A DNA stretch of 5,408 bases, taken from positions 1 through 5,408 of the forward strand of contig DMPD01000349.1 in assembly GCA_003456125.1 (NCBI GenBank), written 5' to 3'. Made by a program: the position numbers and the translations under genes. The notes beneath the pieces are model-generated. The model searched no databases and was not told where the DNA came from. It saw only the letters and a program-made list of their open reading frames with translations. Below, one piece after another: positions 1-5,392 of the stretch. The stretch is from Cyanobacteria bacterium UBA8156. Its GTDB lineage: Bacteria > Cyanobacteriota > Cyanobacteriia > Pseudanabaenales > Pseudanabaenaceae. Position 1 is the first letter of the stretch. Every line of letters starts with the position of its first letter.

Positions 1-2
1 GC

Positions 3-269
3 CCTTCTAGTTTTTGCGAATGGAAAGGATTCGCCATCTACTACGATTTGATTTCCCCCGTGGCCAAAACGGCGGTGGCTTGGGCTTACCCCGACCCCAC
101 CCCCGGATTCGCGGCCCTGAAGGATTGCTTGGCGTTTTATCCCCAGGGTTTAACCTGTTCGGTAGCGGGCGAGCCGGTGCAGCCCCAACCGGGAAACTTT
201 TACGGCGGTTGGATCACCCCGGATGTGGTGGGGCCCTTCAAAGGGGAACCGGGGAGCATGGGTTGGTAG
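3..269 (+). CDS. DUF427 domain-containing protein, C-terminal part (5' end outside window)
   Basis: The reading frame is open from the left edge of the window to a TAG at 267-269, giving 88 visible residues and no start codon of its own. The translation shows the typical DUF427 pattern: CEWKG followed by an aromatic YYD, then AWAYPDPTP, a KDCLAFYP segment, and the C-terminal block GGWITPDVVGPFKGEPG ending in GW. These blocks match, from memory of the family, the longer bacterial form of DUF427 proteins (about 150-200 residues), so roughly half the protein would lie upstream. DUF427 proteins are small, soluble and beta-rich, and their biochemical function is not established. There is no signal peptide or membrane segment in the visible part. 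The gene runs in the same direction as ribBA, 40 bases away, so read-through into ribBA is plausible. An internal TTG at 48 could act as a start codon, but homology continues upstream of it, so it is not the real start. Confidence 0.86.
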   Translation, partial: PSSFCEWKGFAIYYDLISPVAKTAVAWAYPDPTPGFAALKDCLAFYPQGLTCSVAGEPVQPQPGNFYGGWITPDVVGPFKGEPGSMGW

Positions 270-283
270 TTGGGTTGGTAGTG
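260..283. repeat. 12-bp tandem duplication across the DUF427 stop codon
   Basis: GGGTTGGTAGTT (260-271) is followed directly by GGGTTGGTAGTG (272-283), identical in 11 of 12 bases. The unit contains the TAG stop at 267-269, and because 12 is a multiple of three the copy places a second TAG in the same frame at 279-281. It looks like a small slippage duplication that leaves the protein unchanged. It occupies over a third of the 40-base gap before ribBA. Confidence 0.8.
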
Positions 284-300
284 CGAATGCGTTCTAGGTT

Positions 301-304
301 GGAG
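301..304 (+). promoter_or_regulatory. Ribosome binding site of ribBA
   Basis: GGAG lies five bases before the ATG at 310. It supports that ATG as the ribBA start, which also gives an N-terminus of the expected length before the [10 protein letters not shown] motif. Confidence 0.6.
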
Positions 305-309
305 CTGCC

Positions 310-1887
310 ATGACCGAAACTCCGTCTCCCGTTGTGTTCGACCCTATCGAGGCGGCGATCGCCGATTTGCAGCAGGGCAAGATGGTGGTGGTGGTAGACG
401 ATGAAAACCGCGAAAACGAGGGGGATCTGATCGGCGCGGCCCAATTTGCCACCCCAGCGATGATCAACTTTATGGCGTTGCGGGCCCGGGGTCTGATTTG
501 TTTGGCGGCGACCGCCGATCGCCTGGACGAACTCAAGTTGCCGTTGATGGTAGAGCGCAACACCGATCGCAACGAGACCGCGTTTACGGTGAGCGTGGAT
601 GCCATGGACACCAGCACCGGCATTTCGGCCGAAGATCGCTCCCGCACGATTCAGGCTTTTGTGAATCCCCTCACCAAACCCGAAGATTTGCGGCGGCCGG
701 GCCACGTATTTCCCCTGCGATCGCGGCCCGGCGGGGTCTTGAAACGGGCCGGCCACACCGAAGCGGCGGTGGATTTGGCGCGGTTGGCGGGGTTGTATCC
801 GGCGGGTGTAATCTGCGAAATTCAAAGCGAAGACGGCTCGATGGCCCGGCTGCCTGAGTTGCAGGCCTACGCCCGCAACTACGATCTCAAATTGATCAAC
901 ATTGCCGATTTGATTGCCTACCGTTTGGCCCACGAACGGTTTGTCCATCGCGAAGCCCAAGCCAAGCTGCCTTCTCAATTCGGCGAGTTTGACGTGTATG
1001 CCTACCGCAATGAATTGGACAATACGGAGCATTTGGCCATTGTCAAGGGGCAGCCGGAAACCTGGGGCGATCGCCCGGTATTGGTGCGGGTGCATTCGGA
1101 GTGTTTGACGGGGGATGCCCTGGGCTCATTGCGGTGCGACTGCCGGGGGCAACTGCAAAGCGCCCTGAAAATGATTGAGCAAGCGGGGCAGGGGGTGGTG
1201 ATTTACCTGCGGCAGGAAGGCCGGGGCATCGGTCTACTGAACAAAATCAAGGCCTATGGTTGGCAGGATGCAGGCCTGGATACCGTCGAAGCCAATGCCA
1301 AGTTGGGATTTGGCGCCGATTTGCGCACCTATGGCGTAGGAGCCCAAATCCTTGCCGATCTGGGGATTTGCCAAATGCGCTTGATCACCAACAATCCCCG
1401 CAAAATTTCCGGGTTGAAGGGGTTTAACCTGATCGTGGCGGAGCGGGTGCCCCTCCTGATCGAAGCCAATGAACACAACCGCTTTTACCTCGATACCAAA
1501 GCAGAAAAGTTGGGTCACTTGCTACCTGCGGAAAGTACATTGCTGGGGTTGGTGTGGCATCAGCCCCCTGGCCTGCACACGATCTACCTGGATAAGTTGC
1601 GTGCCACCTTGGGGGATATGCTCCTGCAGGAAGACACCACACCCGCCGCGGCCCAGCGTTTGGGGTTGGCCCAGCGCCACGGTTTGCCCCTCAATGCCAC
1701 GATCGCCCGCATCCACGGCGATCGCCCCGACCTGGAGTGGCTCACGGTGTTGTGTCGGGAGGCTCTGACCTGGCCCAATCTGGGCGAAGTGCGCTTGGCG
1801 TTGGGGGAGGTGGCAACCGTGGCCACGGTTGGCCGAGACAACCTGGGGGATTGGCAACCCCACACCCTTTACGTGGTGCAAAGATAG
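310..1887 (+). CDS. ribBA: Bifunctional 3,4-dihydroxy-2-butanone-4-phosphate synthase / GTP cyclohydrolase II
   Basis: This 525-residue cytosolic enzyme catalyses both entry steps of riboflavin synthesis: ribulose-5-phosphate to dihydroxybutanone phosphate plus formate, and GTP to the diaminopyrimidine precursor. The RibB domain (about 8-205) shows the metal and substrate motif [10 protein letters not shown] (30-39), TGISAEDRS (103-111), RPGHVFPLR (129-137), the RAGHTEA loop with His149, and ICEI with Glu170. The RibA domain (about 210-405) shows [17 protein letters not shown] with the zinc ligands Cys265, Cys276 and Cys278, then RQEGRGIGL (301-309), the catalytic Asp337/Arg339 pair in [14 protein letters not shown] (360-365) and [13 protein letters not shown] (393-405). 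Both domains look intact. Residues 406-525 form a C-terminal extension absent from the E. coli RibA and RibB enzymes; similar tails occur in cyanobacterial RibBA and their role is unknown to me. No FMN riboswitch precedes the gene. hisC follows after 24 bases. Four HIP1 octamers lie inside. Confidence 0.98.
   Translation: MTETPSPVVFDPIEAAIADLQQGKMVVVVDDENRENEGDLIGAAQFATPAMINFMALRARGLICLAATADRLDELKLPLMVERNTDRNETAFTVSVDAMDTSTGISAEDRSRTIQAFVNPLTKPEDLRRPGHVFPLRSRPGGVLKRAGHTEAAVDLARLAGLYPAGVICEIQSEDGSMARLPELQAYARNYDLKLINIADLIAYRLAHERFVHREAQAKLPSQFGEFDVYAYRNELDNTEHLAIVKGQPETWGDRPVLVRVHSECLTGDALGSLRCDCRGQLQSALKMIEQAGQGVVIYLRQEGRGIGLLNKIKAYGWQDAGLDTVEANAKLGFGADLRTYGVGAQILADLGICQMRLITNNPRKISGLKGFNLIVAERVPLLIEANEHNRFYLDTKAEKLGHLLPAESTLLGLVWHQPPGLHTIYLDKLRATLGDMLLQEDTTPAAAQRLGLAQRHGLPLNATIARIHGDRPDLEWLTVLCREALTWPNLGEVRLALGEVATVATVGRDNLGDWQPHTLYVVQR
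1814..1831. repeat. Perfect 18-bp palindrome in the 3' end of ribBA
   Basis: CAACCGTGGCCACGGTTG equals its own reverse complement over all 18 bases, with no spacer. It encodes part of a VATVATVG stretch in the RibBA extension and ends 80 bases before the hisC ATG. It could be a dimeric regulator site for hisC, or a by-product of the repeated ValAlaThr codons. No recognised operator consensus was identified. Confidence 0.5.
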
Positions 1888-1898
1888 CGGAACATTTT

Positions 1899-1909
1899 GG
1901 GAGTAAGGA
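1899..1909 (+). promoter_or_regulatory. Ribosome binding site deciding the hisC start
   Basis: GGGAG (1899-1903) lies eight bases before the ATG at 1912, and AAGGA (1905-1909) lies two bases before it. GGGAG has the better spacing. Both fall downstream of an in-frame TTG at 1897 and so favour ATG 1912 over the longer TTG start. Confidence 0.55.
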
Positions 1910-1911
1910 AC

Positions 1912-2985
1912 ATGGAGCACCTGCGGGCCGACCTGGCCGCGTTGACCCCCTACACCGTCGAGGCGGTGGACTGGCAGGGCGAGCCCCTCGACAAATTGGA
2001 TGCCAACGAAGCCGATGGGGATGTGCCCCCCTGGTTTCGGGAAAAACTGGCGGCCCTGGCCCAAAACCTGCCCCAACACCGTTACCCCGACGGCGAGTAT
2101 GTTGCCCTGAAAACGGCGATCGCGGCTTATGTGCAAACCTGGAGTGGGGAGGCGATCGCCCCCAACCAAGTGGCCTTGGGCAACGGCTCCGATGAATTGA
2201 TCCGGTCGGTGTTGATTGCGGCGGCGCTGCACCGGGGGGGCATCCTCGTGGCCAACCCCACGTTTTCCATGTACGGCATTTTGGCCAAATCCTTGGGCAT
2301 TCCCGTGTGGGCGATCGCGCGCCACGAAAGCGATTTTGCGATGGACTTGCAAGCCGCCCAGGAGCTGATGGCCCGCGAAACCGTTGCCGCCGTGTTTGTG
2401 GTGCATCCCAATTCCCCCACCGGCAACTTGCTCACAGCCGCGGAATTAGACTGGTTGCGATCGCTCCCCCCCACGGTCACCGTGGTGGTGGACGAAGCCT
2501 ACGGGGAGTTTGCCGACACCACCGTGGTGCCCGAATTGGCCGCGCATCCCAACTGGATTGTGTTGCGGACGTTTTCCAAGGCCCTGCGGCTGGCGGCCTG
2601 TCGCGTGGGGTATGCGATCGCCCCCCCTGCCACCGTAAACGTGTTGGAAGCCCTGCGATTGCCCTATGCCCTGCCGGTGTTTTCCGCCGAAGCCGCGCGG
2701 TTGGCCCTGGCCCATCGCGAAACCCTATTGGCCAACCTCCCCAGCATCTACCAAGAACGCACCCGCTTGACCCAAACCCTGCAAGGCTGGGGCTGGCGGG
2801 TCTGGCCCAGCGCCGGCAATTTTGTCTATGCCCGCAGCGGTCGCGATCGCGCAGTGTTTACCGAGTTGGCGGCAAGGGGCACCCTGATTCGCCATACCGG
2901 TGGCGGTTTGCGGATTACCGTCGGCGAAAAACCCACGGGCGATCGCCTGTTGGCTCGCCTCCAAGAATGCGGTTGGGGAATCTAG
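1912..2985 (+). CDS. hisC: Histidinol-phosphate aminotransferase (PLP-dependent, class I/II fold)
   Basis: The 357-residue product is predicted to transfer the amino group of glutamate to imidazole-acetol phosphate, giving histidinol phosphate in cytosolic histidine synthesis. Numbered from ATG 1912, the fold-type I features appear in order: LDANEAD near the N-terminus, the HRYPDGEY substrate segment (56-63), NGSDE (91-95) for phosphate binding, HPNSPTGN (165-172), DEAYGEF (194-200) with the Asp that contacts the PLP pyridine nitrogen, TFSKA with Lys223 as the Schiff-base lysine, RVGYA with Arg231, and a C-terminal LRITVG with Arg334 that binds the substrate carboxyl or phosphate. The length is normal for the family. 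An in-frame TTG at 1897 would add five residues but has a worse ribosome binding site. Several aminotransferases of this family act on aromatic amino acids as well, so the exact substrate is a family-based assignment. It probably shares a transcript with ribBA. Seven HIP1 octamers lie inside, most reading as AIA or GDR. Confidence 0.95.
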   Translation: MEHLRADLAALTPYTVEAVDWQGEPLDKLDANEADGDVPPWFREKLAALAQNLPQHRYPDGEYVALKTAIAAYVQTWSGEAIAPNQVALGNGSDELIRSVLIAAALHRGGILVANPTFSMYGILAKSLGIPVWAIARHESDFAMDLQAAQELMARETVAAVFVVHPNSPTGNLLTAAELDWLRSLPPTVTVVVDEAYGEFADTTVVPELAAHPNWIVLRTFSKALRLAACRVGYAIAPPATVNVLEALRLPYALPVFSAEAARLALAHRETLLANLPSIYQERTRLTQTLQGWGWRVWPSAGNFVYARSGRDRAVFTELAARGTLIRHTGGGLRITVGEKPTGDRLLARLQECGWGI

Positions 2986-2996
2986 GGGACGGTAAT

Positions 2997-3043
2997 AGGC
3001 ACTACAGAGGGGCCCCTGTGGGAATGGTAGCCTAGGGGTGCCT
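2997..3043. repeat. Nested inverted repeats between hisC and the DUF1830 gene
   Basis: AGGCAC (2997-3002) pairs with GTGCCT (3038-3043). Inside it lies the near-palindrome CAGAGGGGCCCCTGTG (3005-3020), which has one mismatched base pair. CTAGGGG also occurs twice in direct orientation (2982-2988 and 3032-3038). No run of T follows, so a simple intrinsic terminator is not supported. The structure could mark the hisC 3' end, stabilise the transcript, or sit upstream of the DUF1830 promoter. Confidence 0.35.
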
Positions 3044-3055
3044 CATCCGCACTTG

Positions 3056-3061
3056 CATAAT
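3056..3061 (+). promoter_or_regulatory. Weak -10 promoter candidate upstream of the DUF1830 gene
   Basis: CATAAT matches five of six bases of the bacterial -10 consensus and lies in the only AT-rich part of the 119-base gap, 44 bases before the ATG at 3105. No convincing -35 hexamer is found at 16-18 bases upstream, where the sequence is G-rich. It would serve DUF1830 and the following MBOAT gene. Confidence 0.25.
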
Positions 3062-3104
3062 TGTTGCCATTTCTTTACCAAACTTTCAACCCCCCTTTAT
3101 CCCC

Positions 3105-3455
3105 ATGCTGCTTATGTCCGCCCTCGATCCCGCCCCCGCAGCCACCGCCACCCTTGCTTGCTGCTACGTCAACGCGACGGGCAAAATCCAAGTCGCCCGG
3201 ATCACCAACGTAGAGGGCTGGTACTTTGAACGGGTGGTATTTCCCGGTCAGCACCTGATGTTTGAAGCGCCCCCCATGGCGGTGTTGGAAATTCATACCG
3301 GCATGATGGCCAGTTCGATTCTTTCGGATACAATTCCCTGCGACCAGTTGCAAATCGAAGAAGTCGAGAACCTGTTGCCGGAATGGCTGCCCCGGCAGGT
3401 GGTGGCCGAATCCCTCTCCGACTCCACCCCCACCCAGATCACGGGGAGCCGGTAG
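3105..3455 (+). CDS. DUF1830 domain-containing protein (cyanobacterial, function unknown)
   Basis: The product has 116 residues, or 113 if translation begins at the second in-frame ATG (3114), which gives the more family-like beginning MSALDP. Neither ATG has a Shine-Dalgarno sequence; the leader is pyrimidine-rich. The DUF1830 core is clear: CCYVN (19-23), ARITN (31-35), WYFERVVFPGQ (39-49), FEAPP (53-57) and LEIHTGMMASSILSDTIPC (61-79). Cys19, Cys20 and Cys79 are the only cysteines. The tail after residue 85 is acidic, then Ser/Thr/Pro-rich, and looks disordered. There is no signal peptide and no membrane segment, so a cytosolic protein is likely. No biochemical role is known to me for this family. 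It is followed after 26 bases by the MBOAT acyltransferase on the same strand, so the two are probably co-transcribed. The gene has no HIP1 octamer. Confidence 0.93.
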   Translation: MLLMSALDPAPAATATLACCYVNATGKIQVARITNVEGWYFERVVFPGQHLMFEAPPMAVLEIHTGMMASSILSDTIPCDQLQIEEVENLLPEWLPRQVVAESLSDSTPTQITGSR

Positions 3456-3481
3456 CCCGACCCATTACCCCCTGACCCCGT

Positions 3482-4927
3482 ATGGACTTTCTTTCGCTGG
3501 AATACGGAGCTTTTTTGCTGTCCTTGACCGGAATTTATTGGCTCGTTCCCAGCATGACGGTGCGTCTCCTGCTGTTGTTGACCGCCAGTCTTTTCTTCTA
3601 CTCGCTGCTGCAACTGAGGTTCGTCTGGCTGCTAGTGGTCAACATTGGCGTGAATTTGGCCTTGGGACAGCAGATTTACCGCCAAACCGGGCGATCGCGG
3701 CGGGTCTGGGTGATGGGTGGCATTGCCTACAATTTGCTGTTGTTGCTCATATTCAAATACATCCCGTTTTTGGCCACTACGGCGGGCAACGCGACGGGCT
3801 GGCCAGGGGCGTTTGTTTTTGCCGATTGGGCCCGTCAAAACATTGTGACGCCGGTTTCGATCAGCTTTTTCGCGTTTGAGATGATCGCCTACCTGGTGAA
3901 CGTGGCCCGGGGGCAGGCTCCGGCCCAAGACGTGTTGAGTTTTGCGGTCTACGAAACCCTGTTTGTGAAGATGCGGGCGGGGCCGATTGTGCGCTACCAA
4001 GACTTTTTGCCCCAATTACAACTGCCCCGCTGGCCCCAAACCCTAGATTTGGTGGAGGGAGTTTGGCTAATGGCCGTGGGGGTCACCAAAAAGGCGTTGA
4101 TGGCCGACAATTTGGGGCGATTTGTGGATTTGTCCCTGGAAAATATGGAGCGGGGGGGCAGTTGGGATCTGTGGTTGGTGTTGGTGGCCTACGGTTTGCA
4201 AATCTACGGTGACTTCAGCGGCTACATTGACATGGCCCGGGGCAGCGCTTTGTTGTTGGGGTTTCGCTTACCCCAGAATTTTGATTTTCCCTACTTTGCC
4301 ACCAGCATTGCCGATTTTTGGCGGCGGTGGCACATCACCCTTGGCAACTGGGTGCGGGACTACCTCTACATTCCTTTGGGGGGATCCCGTCAAGGGACCC
4401 TGGTCACCTGTGGCAATTTGTTGGTGGTGATGACCCTAGTGGGGATTTGGCACGGGGCTAACTGGGGATTTATTATTTGGGGCATCTGGCATGGATTTGC
4501 CTTGGCCCTGCATCGGTTGTGGCGGGACGTGGTGACCGTTTTGCCAGAGCGCCCCCCCTTTTGGCCGACGTGGTGGGGGCAAAGCCTGGCCTTGGTGGTG
4601 ACCCAGGGGGTGGTGTTGGTGGGGTGGCTGCCGTTCCGGTTGCCCAACCTCACCGATACGGGGTTAATGCTCAGCCGGTTGTGGGGCAAAAGTGCTGACC
4701 CCCAATACGCCCTGAAGGTGTACGTCGAAGCGATGGGCCTATCCTTTGCCCAAATTGCCATCCTCATGGCCGGGGCGATCGCCGTGATGGCTGTAGCCTA
4801 CCGGTGCGATCGGGCCAAGCTGCACTTGGCCCCGGTGTACAAGATGGCGTTGGTTCCCTTGGCACTGTACGCGGCGGTGTTGCTGAGTCCTTCCCAGACC
4901 GTACCGTTTATCTACTTTGATTTTTAG
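3482..4927 (+). CDS. MBOAT family membrane O-acyltransferase (AlgI/DltB-like)
   Basis: This is a 481-residue polytopic inner-membrane protein of normal length for the AlgI/DltB branch, with roughly ten or more hydrophobic segments (for example about 8-23, 27-44, 47-62, 76-96, 122-141, 228-243, 310-322, 326-345, 366-384, 420-438 and 452-469). Family landmarks are present: PVSISFFAFEMIAYLV (124-139), AGPIVRYQDFLPQL (166-179), YGDFSGYIDMARG (242-254), DFWRRWHITLGNWVRDYLYIPLGG split around His284, and GIWHGANWGF with the invariant catalytic His324. The C-terminus ends in PFIYFDF, as is usual for this group. Such enzymes take an acyl group from a cytosolic donor across the membrane and pass it to a cell-surface acceptor, often through a partner protein. 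The acceptor here cannot be told from sequence. No SGNH, AlgJ/AlgX-like or DltD-like partner follows; the next ORF is convergent. The N-terminus MDFLSLEY fits the family, so ATG 3482 is accepted although no Shine-Dalgarno sequence is visible. The gene contains two HIP1 octamers. Confidence 0.95.
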   Translation: MDFLSLEYGAFLLSLTGIYWLVPSMTVRLLLLLTASLFFYSLLQLRFVWLLVVNIGVNLALGQQIYRQTGRSRRVWVMGGIAYNLLLLLIFKYIPFLATTAGNATGWPGAFVFADWARQNIVTPVSISFFAFEMIAYLVNVARGQAPAQDVLSFAVYETLFVKMRAGPIVRYQDFLPQLQLPRWPQTLDLVEGVWLMAVGVTKKALMADNLGRFVDLSLENMERGGSWDLWLVLVAYGLQIYGDFSGYIDMARGSALLLGFRLPQNFDFPYFATSIADFWRRWHITLGNWVRDYLYIPLGGSRQGTLVTCGNLLVVMTLVGIWHGANWGFIIWGIWHGFALALHRLWRDVVTVLPERPPFWPTWWGQSLALVVTQGVVLVGWLPFRLPNLTDTGLMLSRLWGKSADPQYALKVYVEAMGLSFAQIAILMAGAIAVMAVAYRCDRAKLHLAPVYKMALVPLALYAAVLLSPSQTVPFIYFDF

Positions 4928-5032
4928 CCACGATTTCTAGCCACCTGGCGGGGGCGGGTTGGATGCTGTTGAACGTATGCCCCCGGCCTGCGCTAAAACT
5001 CTCTAAAAATTGGGATAGCACTTGGCAAGGTA
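4928..5032. other. Convergent intergenic gap with an imperfect GC hairpin
   Basis: This gap separates two genes that point toward each other. GGCGGGGGC (4947-4955) can pair with GCCCCCGGCC (4979-4988) if one G is bulged, leaving a 23-base loop. No U-rich tail follows on the plus strand, and only a diffuse TTTTTA/TTTTA context exists on the minus strand, so a terminator role is possible but weak. TAGCCAC is directly repeated at 4925-4931 and 4938-4944, the first copy containing the MBOAT stop codon. I see no gene here. Confidence 0.3.
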
Positions 5033-5359
5033 TTAGCCCATGGCGCTCCCCAATCTGGGCCGCAGGGGCTCGGCCTCAACTTGGCGTTTTTGCAGCTCTT
5101 CCTGCCAGTACAAGCACTCCGCGCTCCGACCTTGACCACAAGCTTTTTTCAATTCTTTTTCAGCGTGCCGTGCCCTCGCCTCAAAGTTCTGCACCACCTG
5201 CTCTACGGCTTTGAGCTCGGCATACAGCGCTATGCACTCCACAGTGGGCCGATTGGCAGGCTTGGGTGCGGCTGATGGCGGTGATTTTGAGACCACCTCA
5301 GCGAAGGCAAATGCAGGAAATATAGTCGTTTTAATTAACTTTAAGAGGTTTCTCCTCAC
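5033..5359 (-). CDS. Small hypothetical protein, helical, possible secreted or envelope protein (start uncertain)
   Basis: I do not recognise this ORF. Read from GTG 5359 it has 108 residues. The first 20 (a basic MRRNLLK, then TTIFPAFAFA) resemble a weak signal peptide with possible cleavage after an AFA motif, though a lysine at position 10 interrupts the hydrophobic part. Next comes a Pro/Ala/Lys linker (about 25-38) and then a charged helical region (about 43-100) such as LYAELKAVEQVVQNFEARA and YWQEELQKRQ, which could form a short coiled coil. Three cysteines (42, 74, 82) are present; two could form a disulfide if the protein is exported. The composition is protein-like, unlike the overlapping plus-strand frames. 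The start is doubtful: the GTG lies within a palindromic repeat, the frame stays open on the minus strand to the window edge (about 5407), and a second GTG exists at 5296, giving 87 residues without the signal-like part. There are no HIP1 octamers. It converges with the MBOAT gene. Confidence 0.55.
   Translation of the reverse strand: MRRNLLKLIKTTIFPAFAFAEVVSKSPPSAAPKPANRPTVECIALYAELKAVEQVVQNFEARARHAEKELKKACGQGRSAECLYWQEELQKRQVEAEPLRPRLGSAMG
5317..5353. other. AT-rich patch beside the terminal repeat
   Basis: This stretch is clearly richer in A and T than the rest of the window and contains TTAATTAA (5331-5338). On the minus strand it holds TATATT (5324-5319), which could be a -10 box for a start at GTG 5296, but no good -35 is present and no Shine-Dalgarno sequence precedes that GTG. 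It may equally just encode the N-terminus of the small minus-strand ORF. Confidence 0.3.
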
Positions 5360-5392
5360 CCCCAGCCCCTCTCCCAGAGCAGGAGAGGGGAG
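5354..5392. repeat. Palindromic G/C-rich dispersed-type repeat
   Basis: CCCCTCTCC (5366-5374) and GGAGAGGGG (5382-5390) form a perfect 9-bp stem with a 7-base loop, preceded by CCTCACCCCCAG. This arrangement is a familiar kind of bacterial dispersed repeat: its translation on the plus strand, LTPSPSPRAGEG, is a well-known spurious peptide in many genomes. Only one copy lies in this window, so dispersal is inferred from general knowledge and not seen here. It overlaps the proposed GTG start of the small minus-strand ORF and supplies a purine-rich stretch in front of it. Confidence 0.7.

Larger units (their letters stand above)
355..4782. repeat. Set of 13 HIP1 octamers (GCGATCGC)
   Basis: The span is the extent of the set, not one element. 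Exact octamers start at 355, 717, 1067 and 1718 (ribBA); 2116, 2152, 2311, 2457, 2614, 2843 and 2939 (hisC); and 3691 and 4775 (MBOAT gene). All lie inside coding sequence. HIP1 is a hallmark of many cyanobacterial genomes and supports the assignment of the source organism. None occurs in the DUF1830 gene or after 4782. Confidence 0.9.

Noticed and set aside
270..309. FMN riboswitch or other leader control element ahead of ribBA
   Set aside because: The gap is only 40 bases and partly made of a tandem duplication, too short for the conserved FMN-binding RNA fold; the sequence before it is coding.
238..1095. Long minus-strand ORF of 285 codons opposite ribBA
   Set aside because: It overlaps the RibB domain, whose plus-strand motifs are unmistakable. 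The translation (rich in His, Gln, Arg and Gly) resembles no family I know and fits a reverse-strand shadow of GC-rich coding DNA.
1522..2406. Long minus-strand ORF of 294 codons opposite the ribBA-hisC junction
   Set aside because: It runs across the ends of two well-supported genes and has a shadow-like composition rich in Gly, Gln and His without recognisable motifs.
4442..4495. Duplicated GIWHG pentapeptide in the MBOAT protein (residues 321-325 and 334-338)
   Set aside because: A second WHG-type motif shortly after the catalytic histidine is usual in this family, so it is not a recent internal duplication.
4947..4988. Intrinsic terminator after the MBOAT gene
   Set aside because: The stem needs a bulged G, the loop is 23 bases and no T-run follows on the plus strand, so I keep it only as a weak hairpin in the gap description.
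4963..5214. Plus-strand ORF of 83 codons beyond the MBOAT gene
   Set aside because: It overlaps the more protein-like minus-strand ORF, is rich in Ser, Pro and Ala, and has no family resemblance or ribosome binding site.
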